Shown in pieces: positions 1 through 6,965 of a DNA stretch of 19,903 nucleotides. This DNA is from CAYPHA01 sp964410215 (lineage in GTDB: Bacteria > Calditrichota > Calditrichia > Calditrichales > CAYPHA01): the NCBI GenBank assembly GCA_964410215.1, contig CAYPHA010000077.1, forward strand, positions 1 through 19,903, given 5' to 3'. Within the stretch, counting starts at the first letter, position 1. Each line of letters starts with the position of its first letter. Position numbers and translations under genes: made by a program. Under the pieces are notes generated by a model. It had not been told where the DNA came from. It saw only the letters and a program-made list of their open reading frames with translations, and did no database searches.

Positions 1-805
1 CTAAGGCCAGTTCCGAATAGCCGAGGATGACGCTGAGCATGTTGTTGAAATCATGGGCGATGCCGCCGGCCAGCCGCCCGATGGATTCCATCTTGTGGGC
101 CTGTTCGACCACCTGTTTCAGCCGACGGCTCTCCGGATCGCTGTGCAGGTTACCCGGCTCCCTTATCTGGTTGCCGGTATCGGCGATATAACGGGCGCTG
201 ATATCCTCGCCGGAGCTGAGGATGCCGCTGATCCGTCCCTTGCGATCACGTAAAATCGTATTCTGCCAGGCGATGATGTGCTCCTGTCCGGAGGCATCAA
301 TGAGCGGATTTTCCACGTATTCACCGCCGGCGACCCTGCCGGTCATCAGATCGTCGAACACCTTGCGCATTCCCGCACGGATTTTACCGGGTATGAAATG
401 ATCGAACCAGTTTTTACCGATGATTTCCCGCTCGGACAAGCCCAGGACTTTGCAGCCCTTTTTGTTGATGAGCGTAACGCGCTGCTGCCCATCGAGGGCC
501 AGGATGATGACGCCGGTAATATCGAGATAGCTGCGGCTTTTGCGGCATTCTTCGCCGAAGGCCCTGCGCACCAGGAAAAGCAGCACAGCGGAGGTAAACA
601 TCAGCACAACGAAGCAGATCAGGTCCATCCGCAACAGCGTTCCGCCGCCGCGCAGGAGGGTATAAACGCCGCCGGACACACTTATACCCAGGATTCCCCA
701 GAGGATCCCTTCGATCAGTCCGGCATGCCGGTAACGGTTTGATTTGTTAAAATACTGTGACGTGTCTGCGCGTTGCGTTTTGAGGGGCATCGATTGTTCA
801 GTCAT
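1..805 (-). CDS. Membrane hybrid-type sensor histidine kinase, N-terminal part (cut by window edge)
   Basis: The gene reads from the minus-strand ATG at 805 and leaves the window after about 268 residues without a stop. Two hydrophobic segments (about residues 28-51 and 59-80) suggest a short membrane anchor with almost no periplasmic domain. A PAS domain follows (about 92-200, containing YLDITGVIILALDAQQRV), and then the HisKA dimerisation helix with the phospho-acceptor in GRLAGGIAHDFNNML (His about 251). The start has AAGGAT about 12 bases upstream. The gene is divergent from the radical SAM remnant at 1099 and shares with it an intergenic region carrying the operator pair. The degraded second copy (4459-5218) ends in a receiver domain, so this protein is probably a hybrid kinase too, but its C-terminus is outside the window. 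Its signal is unknown; a cytoplasmic PAS sensor is inferred from the layout. Confidence 0.88.
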   Translation of the reverse strand, partial: MTEQSMPLKTQRADTSQYFNKSNRYRHAGLIEGILWGILGISVSGGVYTLLRGGGTLLRMDLICFVVLMFTSAVLLFLVRRAFGEECRKSRSYLDITGVIILALDGQQRVTLINKKGCKVLGLSEREIIGKNWFDHFIPGKIRAGMRKVFDDLMTGRVAGGEYVENPLIDASGQEHIIAWQNTILRDRKGRISGILSSGEDISARYIADTGNQIREPGNLHSDPESRRLKQVVEQAHKMESIGRLAGGIAHDFNNMLSVILGYSELAL

Positions 806-851
806 TGACAGTAATATCCTTGTAAGTGCTTTAATCCCGTGTATTACAAAT

Positions 852-880
852 ATCATACCAGAAATGATCTTTGAACGGAA
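852..880 (-). promoter_or_regulatory. Possible extended -10 promoter for the hybrid kinase
   Basis: On the minus strand TGG-TATGAT (852-860) matches an extended -10 (TGnTATAAT with one mismatch), about 47 bases before the kinase ATG. The -35 region (TTCCGT at 17 bp spacing) is poor. An identical copy lies at 5265-5293. This is weak evidence for a housekeeping promoter directing the kinase independently of sigma-54. Confidence 0.3.
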
Positions 881-945
881 AGCCTGTAATTGAGGGGATT
901 CCCCTGTTTTTTGGTCTAAATTCCAGGTATGCGAAAATGCCAAAA

Positions 946-985
946 TGTGAACAGGTGTTCACATCGATGTGAACAGGTGTTCACA
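946..985 (+). promoter_or_regulatory. Tandem operators (putative sigma-54 activator sites), left copy
   Basis: Two identical 18-mers, TGTGAACAGGTGTTCACA, lie at 946-963 and 968-985. Each is an inverted repeat TGTGAACA-N2-TGTTCACA. Their centres are 22 bp apart, two helical turns, and the proximal centre is 85.5 bp before the GC of the sigma-54 promoter at 1048. The same 18-mer recurs at 5359, 5381 and 11329. Position and symmetry fit binding by a dimeric Fis-type activator. The NtrC-family regulator at 9957 is the obvious candidate, which is inference. Confidence 0.8.
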
Positions 986-1047
986 TTTTTGGTCAAAACG
1001 GAGGTCAAAAAGCCGGTTTTAGCCCGTTTTTCCGCTTTTTTTCATTT
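986..1047. other. Phased A/T tracts between operators and sigma-54 promoter
   Basis: Homopolymer tracts of 4-7 A or T are centred near 988, 996, 1009, 1018, 1029 and 1039, the last four about 10 bp apart. Such phasing is a known source of intrinsic DNA curvature, and it lies exactly where an enhancer-bound activator would have to loop to reach RNA polymerase. The identical copy is at 5399-5460. Curvature itself is not shown. Confidence 0.45.
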
Positions 1048-1064
1048 CGGCACGGAATTAGCAT
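1048..1064 (+). promoter_or_regulatory. Sigma-54 promoter of the radical SAM remnant
   Basis: The sequence cGGCACGGAATTAGCATA has GG at 1049-1050 and GC at 1061-1062 with exactly 10 bases between, and it resembles the TGGCACG-N4-TTGCA consensus. The start of transcription would be near 1074, about 25 bases before the ATG. It is identical to the promoter at 5461, so the remnant is probably still transcribed. Confidence 0.75.
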
Positions 1065-1098
1065 AAGAAATGATCAACCAACGCGCAGAGGATGTATC

Positions 1099-1399
1099 AT
1101 GGACATACTGATTATTAATCCCGGATCCGTCGAAAAAAAGTTTCAGACCGAACACCTCGGTATCGCCGGGCTGTCCTACCGTGAAATGGGCGCCGGCAGC
1201 TGTCCATCCGTTTCGAGCTGATGTGCCGGGCCGACACGATCGATCCCGATACCATGCAGATGCTGAAGCAAGCCGGCCTGCAGCGCGTGTTCCTGTGTAT
1301 TGAGTCCTTCAACCAGGCCCAGCTGGAGCATTTCCGCAAAAACATAAGTGTCCGCCGGAATATCAGGGCCCTGATCGCCCATTTTTATGTGCTGTACCG
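1099..1399 (+). pseudogene. Radical SAM gene remnant with three internal deletions
   Basis: This is a collapsed copy of the intact gene at 5512-6819. Four blocks align in order: 1099-1169 with 5512-5582; 1161-1194 with 5934-5967; 1191-1370 with 6307-6486; 1371-1399 with 6565-6593. The joints lie in short shared words (TATCGCCGG, GCGCC-like, TGATC-n-CCC). The implied losses are 360, 343 and 78 bp. The first keeps the frame and the second shifts it, so the ORF from the original ATG stops at 1221 after 40 residues. The CxxxCxxC cluster motif lies in a lost part, so no enzyme can be made. Promoter, operators and ribosome binding site (GAGGA) are intact. Blocks 2-4 carry many substitutions relative to the intact copy. 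Confidence 0.9.
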
Positions 1400-1500
1400 G
1401 CCAGACAGGCGTACTCGTGTCCGTGATAGATGCTGTTTGACATATTAGTTAAAATATGTAAACCAATTATTTTAATTTTCAAATCAAACCAAATTATATA

Positions 1501-2553
1501 CTATTTCCCATGCCAGATTACAGTCTTACTAGGCCAGCCGCCTTTTGTATATCCACAGACAAATACCTCATTATCTATTGTAAATACATCTCTGTAAAAT
1601 ATGATATCGGTTTGCAGAGCCTCATATTCATACCAGTCCGATCCATTATAATGCATCACTCTGGATTTTCCAAGTGATTCACCGGCGATAAAAATATTCT
1701 TATCGCTTGTTCCGTGTATACCATATGTCTGGAAAAAGTCACTGACTTTCTGCCAATTATTACCTGTCCATAAATAAAAGCCTTCAATTGCTGCTTTATA
1801 CAAATTTCCTGATGGACTCACCCACATTTCGTAAACATGTTCCCAGGTGGAATCCTGTAGTGATATATGACCGTTTTCATACGAGAAAAAATGGTTAAGA
1901 TCACTGCCACCAGGAAAAACAGTATAGGAATAGATATACATTAAATTTGAAGAAAAACCATTAATCTCACTGATATTTAAAGAATATTCAAAATCAGGAT
2001 ACTTTGGATGGGGAAGTGAATCAATATTCCATTGAGACCCGTTGTAATGAAACAAAGTACCTAAATTACCACCGGCCCAGATATCGGTTGGTGAACTACC
2101 CCATACACTGAACAACGCACCTTTAGCAGGGACTTCAATTTCTTCCCACTGCATCCCATTATAATGGACAACCAGACTTTGTTTTTTTTTACTAGATGTA
2201 TGTTTCTCACCAATGACATATATATTATTTCCCTCAAATCCATAAATATCATTAAGACTGTAAGCACCACTAATAGGACCGCCATCAATAACATTTAAAG
2301 GAATATTTTCCCACGTTCTTCCATTAAAATGATAAAATTGACCACTGTTGAAATCACAGTGGCCAATAACATACACATCATTAGCAGAGCTGGCCCATAG
2401 CTCGGACAATTGAGTTTGCACGCTGTTAGGATAAAATAATGTGTCAACGGTCCAGGCATAGGAGCGCGGATCCTTATCAGGTGGTTCTGTACTGGTGCTG
2501 CATGAACTGATAAAAATAGCAAAGATGATCTGAAACAAGAATAATAATCTCAT
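1501..2553 (-). CDS. Secreted lipoprotein with propeller-like repeats
   Basis: This 350-residue protein has a lipoprotein signal peptide ending in IFISSC (lipid-modified Cys about 18), so it is probably membrane-anchored outside the cytoplasm. The body has repeated motifs of the kind FHYNGSQWNIDSL and VWGSSPTDIWAGG: a Trp-rich strand, 'xxYNGxxW', then 'SSxxDIWxxG'. These are typical of beta-propeller-like proteins in FCB bacteria and myxobacteria. I recognise no catalytic motif. The gene starts 17 bases after the stop of the sorting-domain gene at 2571-4181 and is probably co-transcribed with it. The ribosome binding site (AGGT) is weak. Function is unknown; a surface binding or structural role is inference. 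Confidence 0.85.
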   Translation of the reverse strand: MRLLFLFQIIFAIFISSCSTSTEPPDKDPRSYAWTVDTLFYPNSVQTQLSELWASSANDVYVIGHCDFNSGQFYHFNGRTWENIPLNVIDGGPISGAYSLNDIYGFEGNNIYVIGEKHTSSKKKQSLVVHYNGMQWEEIEVPAKGALFSVWGSSPTDIWAGGNLGTLFHYNGSQWNIDSLPHPKYPDFEYSLNISEINGFSSNLMYIYSYTVFPGGSDLNHFFSYENGHISLQDSTWEHVYEMWVSPSGNLYKAAIEGFYLWTGNNWQKVSDFFQTYGIHGTSDKNIFIAGESLGKSRVMHYNGSDWYEYEALQTDIIFYRDVFTIDNEVFVCGYTKGGWPSKTVIWHGK

Positions 2554-2570
2554 AATATAAACCTGTAACT

Positions 2571-4181
2571 TTATCGCAACAGCAATAATTTACGGCTAAT
2601 AATCCTGTCGGGCAATTCCATAATAAGATAGTATACACCCGAAGCTATCTGCTGTCCGGAATCATTAACTCCGCTCCATTTTGAAACATAAACGCCTGCT
2701 GACCTGGCGCCTTCAAAAAGCGTTTTTATAAACTGCCCATTGGAATTGTATATTTTCATTTTTATATATGTCATTTCAGGTACAGAATAAACAAAATTAG
2801 TTTCAGGATTGAATGGGTTAGGATAATTTATAAGTTTAAATTCAGTAGGTAATCCTGTATTTTGATTAACAAATTGTTCCCTTACAATCTTGGGAATAGC
2901 TTGGCCATATAAGGCATACCATTCCTGGTCAGCTTCAGTTGCCTCAGTAGTATAATAAGCTCTTACATCATAAAAGAGCAGCCAGATATATGTTTGTGCT
3001 TTTTCATAATCATAATCCGTATATGAAGTTTGATTATTATTAAGAGTGGCAATTAATACTGGATCACTCTGACTACCATATTGATTCTTCCTCTTACGGT
3101 AAATCTTGTATTTGACATTTGAATTTGGATGTTGATTCCAAGTAAAATGGATTGGATTACCAATATCACAGTCGAATTCAAAACCGGATACTTTTGTAGG
3201 TTTACCTTTAAAATAAGCTGTATATGAACCATGATTGGACACATCATTTATCGTTCGTGTGCTTAAAGTGCCTTGGTCGTTCCAGTGATCAAAAGAATAA
3301 TTAATATTATTATAGCTGTGGCTTAGAGCCTGGAATGAAATAGAAGTATGTTCTTCAATCCAAAAAGTATCCTGTAAGGTAATATTATTGTAGGTCGTTC
3401 CATTCACTTTCATATTGCCGTTTTCAGACAAACCGACGAAGCTGTTTTGGAATGTGAAATGGTAATAATTGTCAAACTGAGCTTCCCAGGTTACATTAAG
3501 GGTGTAATTATCTGTAATTCCAGCATTATAGGATTTTGTGGAGCCCTGAATTGGGTAGTTGTTTTTATTCCACTCTTTAAAATCACGCTTTAGTCCTCCG
3601 ACTAATTTATTATCCTCAATGGCAACAATATTCACAGAAGATCCCCATTCCAAGTCATCTTCCAACCATGGTGAGTTTCGGATAGTATTTTTAACCTTAA
3701 CATCTCCTCCGGTAAATTCATTCTTAACTGTAATTTCCCATCTATCCCATTGACGCCAAAGCCATTTAGGTGAACCATAACTATAAATTACTTCCATTAA
3801 AGTTTCAGAATATTCGTCAGGATCATCAGGGCTTTTTTTATGATCAACATATATGAAACTTGGATTACTAGAGCTAACCTGAGTAACAAAAACAGCATGA
3901 TCGCCGAATTCAATTACATCTTTCGCCATAATGTCATTATAATTAATTTGACCTTCAATACTATTTACTTTATAAAAATAATTACTGAGAATCCCATTAC
4001 CAGACATAGTCAATGGATTACATGCATCATTTTTAGTTTTACCATAAGCCCTACCTATGGCATAGGCATAACACTCAGCGTCATTTTCTTCATAGTGGAT
4101 ATGATACCATGGAACATGCTCCTCAGAAAATAATGTTGTGATAAAAATAGCCATGAATATAAATAGAAGTATTACTTTCAT
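2571..4181 (-). CDS. Secreted CHAP/papain-like protein with C-terminal sorting domain
   Basis: I chose the ATG at 4181, not 4205: AAGGAG ends about 8 bases before it, and the hydrophobic signal peptide (KVILLFIFMAIFITTLFS) starts there. Counted from that start, Cys37 in AECYAYAIGRA and His95 in FGDHAVFV, followed by an Asp in FIYVDHKK, resemble a CHAP/NlpC-type papain-fold active site. This is a motif-level guess. Downstream come a W-x-DQG...GSYTAYF segment like InlB-type bacterial repeats (about 250-335) and a fibronectin III-like domain (about 337-430). The C-terminus is a sorting domain starting at YPNPFNPET and ending in SRKLLLLR, typical of type IX secretion or a related FCB surface export route. 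It is the first gene of an AT-rich two-gene unit. Confidence 0.85.
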   Translation of the reverse strand: MKVILLFIFMAIFITTLFSEEHVPWYHIHYEENDAECYAYAIGRAYGKTKNDACNPLTMSGNGILSNYFYKVNSIEGQINYNDIMAKDVIEFGDHAVFVTQVSSSNPSFIYVDHKKSPDDPDEYSETLMEVIYSYGSPKWLWRQWDRWEITVKNEFTGGDVKVKNTIRNSPWLEDDLEWGSSVNIVAIEDNKLVGGLKRDFKEWNKNNYPIQGSTKSYNAGITDNYTLNVTWEAQFDNYYHFTFQNSFVGLSENGNMKVNGTTYNNITLQDTFWIEEHTSISFQALSHSYNNINYSFDHWNDQGTLSTRTINDVSNHGSYTAYFKGKPTKVSGFEFDCDIGNPIHFTWNQHPNSNVKYKIYRKRKNQYGSQSDPVLIATLNNNQTSYTDYDYEKAQTYIWLLFYDVRAYYTTEATEADQEWYALYGQAIPKIVREQFVNQNTGLPTEFKLINYPNPFNPETNFVYSVPEMTYIKMKIYNSNGQFIKTLFEGARSAGVYVSKWSGVNDSGQQIASGVYYLIMELPDRIISRKLLLLR

Positions 4182-4458
4182 TTTGTCACTCTCCTTTTTA
4201 AACATGAAATTGACTTATTGAAGAATGTATCAAGTAGAAAATAAAAATTATAAATTTTGATTTTATATATAACCGGTAGGATAATAATAAATAACTGTCA
4301 TTTCCCTCTCACTAAATAACAATTAAAATTATAATTTACTAAATTGGATAAAACTGGAAATAATGTTAATAGCACCTAATCATTCAACCACAAATAAGCA
4401 ACACAAACCCCGATTCGCCCTGGAAGCAGAAACCTTTCCGTTCCGCCATCCCCTACCG

Positions 4459-5218
4459 CTACCCTTCGGCCTTGCCCAGCATCTCCTCCAGTACCCTGCT
4501 GCGGGCCATCAGACTGGAACTGTAACCGGATACGGAAATCACCTTCATCGCCGGATACACCGCCTGTATCTGCACGGCCAGATCACGGCCGTTCATGTCG
4601 GGCATGACCATGTCCGTCATCAGCACATCCACGACAACCTCCGCTTTTCCAGTCAGCTCGATCGCCTCGCCCGGTGAACCGGCCACCAAAACACAATAGC
4701 TCAGACCTTCCAGCATGGTGCGGGACATTTCCAGGATCGCCGGCCACCCGGCCGGTCCTCAGATCGTCAAATACCTTGCGTATTCCAACGCGTATTTTTG
4801 CCGGAATGAAATGATCGAACCAGTTTTTACCGATGATTTCACGTTCGGACAAGCCCAGGACTTCGCAACCCTTTTTGTTGATCAGCGTAACGCGCTGCTG
4901 CGCATCGAGGGCCAGGATGATGACGCCGGTAATATCGAGATAGCGCCGGCTTTTGCGGCATTCTTCGCCGAAGGCCCTGCGCACCAGGAAAAGCAGCACA
5001 GCGGAGGTAAACATCAGCACAACGAAGCAGATCAGGTCCATCCGCAACAGCGTTCCGCCGCCGCGCAGGAGGGTATAAACGCCGCCGGACACACTTATAC
5101 CCAGGATTCCCCAGAGGATCCCTTCGATCAGTCCGGCATGCCGGTAACGGTTTGATTTGTTAAAATACTGTGACGTGTCTGCGCGTTGCGTTTTGAGGGG
5201 CATCGATTGTTCAGTCAT
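4459..5218 (-). pseudogene. Hybrid sensor kinase remnant lacking its catalytic core
   Basis: This is a second copy of the kinase at 1-805. It is intact from the ATG at 5218 through two membrane segments and the first part of the PAS domain, up to DDLRTGRVAG. There the sequence jumps directly, near 4740-4750, into the C-terminal receiver (ILEMSRTMLEGLSYCVLVAG ... DVLMTDMVMPDMNGRDLA). PAS end, HisKA, ATPase domain and the receiver N-terminus with its acidic pair are gone. The joint also shifts the frame, so the PAS reading frame enters nonsense and the receiver lies in another frame (4728-4459). The receiver end shows that the parental protein was a hybrid kinase. Expression of a membrane-PAS fragment cannot be excluded, but signalling activity can. 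Confidence 0.88.
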
Positions 5219-5264
5219 TGACAGTAATATCCTTGTAAGTGCTTTAATCCCGTGTATTACAAAT

Positions 5265-5293
5265 ATCATACCAGAAATGATCTTTGAACGGAA
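5265..5293 (-). promoter_or_regulatory. Possible extended -10 promoter of the kinase remnant
   Basis: Identical copy of the element at 852-880 (TGG-TATGAT on the minus strand, poor -35). Confidence 0.28.
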
Positions 5294-5358
5294 AGCCTGT
5301 AATTGAGGGGATTCCCCTGTTTTTTGGTCTAAATTCCAGGTATGCGAAAATGCCAAAA

Positions 5359-5398
5359 TGTGAACAGGTGTTCACATCGATGTGAACAGGTGTTCACA
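5359..5398 (+). promoter_or_regulatory. Tandem operators of the radical SAM-peptide operon
   Basis: Two copies of TGTGAACAGGTGTTCACA lie at 5359-5376 and 5381-5398, centres 22 bp apart, the proximal centre 85.5 bp before the GC of the sigma-54 promoter at 5461. Given the activator gene at the distal end of this operon and the same 18-mer before the receiver gene, these are the likely enhancer sites for positive autoregulation. Confidence 0.82.
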
Positions 5399-5460
5399 TT
5401 TTTGGTCAAAACGGAGGTCAAAAAGCCGGTTTTAGCCCGTTTTTCCGCTTTTTTTCATTT
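5399..5460. other. Phased A/T tracts, right copy
   Basis: Same tract series as 986-1047, between the operators and the sigma-54 promoter of the intact operon. Confidence 0.45.
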
Positions 5461-5477
5461 CGGCACGGAATTAGCAT
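5461..5477 (+). promoter_or_regulatory. Sigma-54 promoter of the radical SAM-peptide-sensor operon
   Basis: GG at 5462-5463 and GC at 5474-5475 with 10 bases between, in the context cGGCACGGAATTAGCATA. Transcription would start near 5487, 25 bases before the ATG at 5512. The -24/-12 spacing is exact, and a sigma-54 activator containing GAFTGA is encoded in the same operon. Confidence 0.8.
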
Positions 5478-5511
5478 AAGAAATGATCAACCAACGCGCA
5501 GAGGATGTATC

Positions 5512-6819
5512 ATGGACATACTGATTATTAATCCCGGATCCGTCGAAAAAAAGTTTCAGACCGAACACCTCGGTATCGCCGGCCTCAAATCCTGGCTGAT
5601 CAAAGAAGGGTTTACGGCCGATATTCTGGATACCTCGATCGAGGAGCTCGGCACCGGGGAAACGGTCCGGCGGATCCTGACCCTCGATCCGGCCCTCCTG
5701 GGCCTGTCGCTGCTGGACGACACGAAGGAAAAAGGGCTTGCCATTATCAGAGAGGCGGCCCGGGCCGGCTACCGGGGACGCATCATCGCCGGGGGGTATT
5801 TTGCCACCTTTGCCGCCCATGAACTGCTCCGGGATTTCCCGGAAATCGATTTTATCGTCCGTGGCGAAGGCGAGATCACCCTGTCGGAGCTGTGCAAAGC
5901 GCTGCTGGGCCGTTCCCGAACCACGCTGCCGGATATCGCCGGGCTGTCGTACCGGGAGATGGGGGCCATCGTTCAGAATCCGGCCCGGGAACTGATCCGG
6001 GACCTGGATATGCTGCCCCCTCCCGACCGGAAATATGCCCAACAAATCAGTGCACAGTCCGCGCACATCCGGATTTATGCATCGCGGGGCTGCTGGGGCC
6101 GCTGCTCGTTCTGCGATATTCATACCTTTTACCGCTCCAGCCCGGGACCGAACTGGCGGCGCCGGTCGGTCACCCACCTGGTTGATGAAATCGAACAACT
6201 GGTGAAAACCTTCGGCCAGGACTATTTTATTTTCAACGACGACCAGTTTCTATCCCGGGGTCGTTCTTCCCGGACCTACGTGGAGGCCTTTTCCGCGGAA
6301 CTGCGCCGCCGGCAGCTGGCCATCCGCTTCGAGCTGATGTGCCGCGCCGACACCATCGATCCCGATACCATGCAGATGCTGAAGGAAGCCGGCCTGCAGC
6401 GGGTGTTCCTGGGTATTGAATCATTCAACCAGGCCCAGCTCGAGCGTTTCCGGAAAAACATAAGCGTCCGCCGGAATATTAAGGCCGTGATCACCCTGTT
6501 CAAACTGCGCATCAACGTGATCACCTCGGTGATCCTGGCCGATGCCTACACAACGCTGGGCGAACTGATCGCCCATTTTTATGTGCTGTACCGCCTGCGG
6601 AAGCGCTATTTTGCCGGCAGCGACTGCCGCATATCCGTCAACAAACAGGTGGATGTCTACCGGGGCAGTGACATTTACCGGGAATATAAAGCCAACGGCC
6701 TGTTAACGACCGACCATTACCTGGTTGGATATCATTACCGTTTAAAATGGGGCACCCGGCTGCGGCTGCGGCTCCTGTCCCTGGAAGAAAAAATCGAAAC
6801 CATTTTCCACGAAACCTAA
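5512..6819 (+). CDS. B12-binding-domain radical SAM enzyme
   Basis: The protein has 435 residues. Residues 1-135 form an N-terminal cobalamin-binding-like domain (MDILIINPGS start, RGEGE near 118-121), without the classical DxHxxG motif, as in many members of this superfamily. The radical SAM core carries the iron-sulfur motif C194-WGR-C198-SF-C201. Further core features are the DDQF region near 243 and LGIESFNQ, which fit a TIM-barrel core. I see no SPASM or other extra cysteine cluster. The start has GAGGA 7 bases upstream. It is the first gene after the sigma-54 promoter, and a 40-residue peptide gene follows after 17 bases. Family members methylate or rearrange unactivated carbons, including in peptides. 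Modification of the adjacent peptide is inference; a lipid or cofactor substrate is also possible. Confidence 0.9.
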   Translation: MDILIINPGSVEKKFQTEHLGIAGLKSWLIKEGFTADILDTSIEELGTGETVRRILTLDPALLGLSLLDDTKEKGLAIIREAARAGYRGRIIAGGYFATFAAHELLRDFPEIDFIVRGEGEITLSELCKALLGRSRTTLPDIAGLSYREMGAIVQNPARELIRDLDMLPPPDRKYAQQISAQSAHIRIYASRGCWGRCSFCDIHTFYRSSPGPNWRRRSVTHLVDEIEQLVKTFGQDYFIFNDDQFLSRGRSSRTYVEAFSAELRRRQLAIRFELMCRADTIDPDTMQMLKEAGLQRVFLGIESFNQAQLERFRKNISVRRNIKAVITLFKLRINVITSVILADAYTTLGELIAHFYVLYRLRKRYFAGSDCRISVNKQVDVYRGSDIYREYKANGLLTTDHYLVGYHYRLKWGTRLRLRLLSLEEKIETIFHET

Positions 6820-6836
6820 CACCATAAGGAGGAATC

Positions 6837-6959
6837 ATGTTAAAACGTAATTTCAAAAAGATCTATCGCGGTCTGTTCTTGCTGACCTTTGTCCTGCACA
6901 GCGCACTTCCGGCTCTGAATACCAAGATGCCGAATGTGATTAACCGTACGCTGGCCTAA
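6837..6959 (+). CDS. Small peptide (40 aa), possible exported signal or RiPP precursor
   Basis: ATG at 6837 has a near-perfect ribosome binding site (AAGGAGG, 6 bases upstream) and TAA at 6957-6959. The N-terminus is strongly basic (KRNFKKIYR), followed by a hydrophobic stretch (GLFLLTFVLHSALPAL) and a short polar tail, LNTKMPNVINRTLA. This is the layout of a signal peptide plus a mature peptide of about 14 residues. No Cys is present. The gene lies between a B12-type radical SAM enzyme and a peptide-binding lipoprotein gene, in the same direction, with gaps of 17 and 42 bases. I recognise no family. The role as precursor of a modified, secreted peptide is inference from context; a leader peptide or a small membrane protein are the alternatives. 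Confidence 0.65.
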   Translation: MLKRNFKKIYRGLFLLTFVLHSALPALNTKMPNVINRTLA

Positions 6960-6965
6960 AATGCA

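Larger units (their letters stand above)
534..1169. repeat. Direct repeat, left copy (636 bp, identical to 4947-5582)
   Basis: By eye every base from 534 to 1169 matches 4947-5582 at a constant offset of 4413, with no indel. The repeat covers the first about 90 codons of the hybrid kinase, the whole divergent intergenic region and the first 23 codons of the radical SAM gene. Homology continues left to about 340, but with about 8 differences between 398 and 533. It continues right as separate fragments of the radical SAM gene that also show many substitutions. An identical centre with diverged flanks points to gene conversion or a very recent exchange. Confidence 0.92.
1440..4440. other. AT-rich island between the two repeat copies
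   Basis: From about 1440 to about 4440 the sequence is visibly much richer in A and T than the GC-rich signalling genes on either side. The two genes inside use AT-ending codons. The island sits exactly between the two copies of the kinase/radical SAM locus. The change in composition at both ends suggests a different origin from the flanks. No transposase, integrase or terminal inverted repeat was seen. The 4206-4458 stretch holds no gene that I can support. Confidence 0.6.
4947..5582. repeat. Direct repeat, right copy (636 bp, identical to 534-1169)
   Basis: See 534-1169. Recombination between the two copies would delete 4413 bp: the radical SAM remnant, the AT-rich island and the kinase remnant. 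It would leave the left kinase and the right radical SAM gene as a clean divergent pair. Confidence 0.92.

Noticed and set aside
278..742. Long plus-strand frame, and its twin at 4715-5155
   Set aside because: Antisense to the hybrid kinase and its remnant; the kinase frame has clear PAS and HisKA motifs, while this frame gives low-complexity, family-less protein.
893..912. AGGGG-ATT-CCCCT followed by G and six T (copy at 5306-5325), looking like a small terminator
   Set aside because: Stem of only five pairs in the middle of a divergent regulatory region. It might be a protein site or stop upstream read-through toward the radical SAM gene, but it is not strong enough to call.
1440..1459. 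ACATATT/AATATGT inverted repeat near the left end of the AT-rich island
   Set aside because: All A-T pairs in AT-rich DNA, no T-run at the right place; expected by chance. Also not matched at the right end, so not a terminal inverted repeat.
5455..6198. 247-codon minus-strand frame across the radical SAM start
   Set aside because: Shadow of the radical SAM gene; it would also run into the sigma-54 promoter region, and no family is recognisable.
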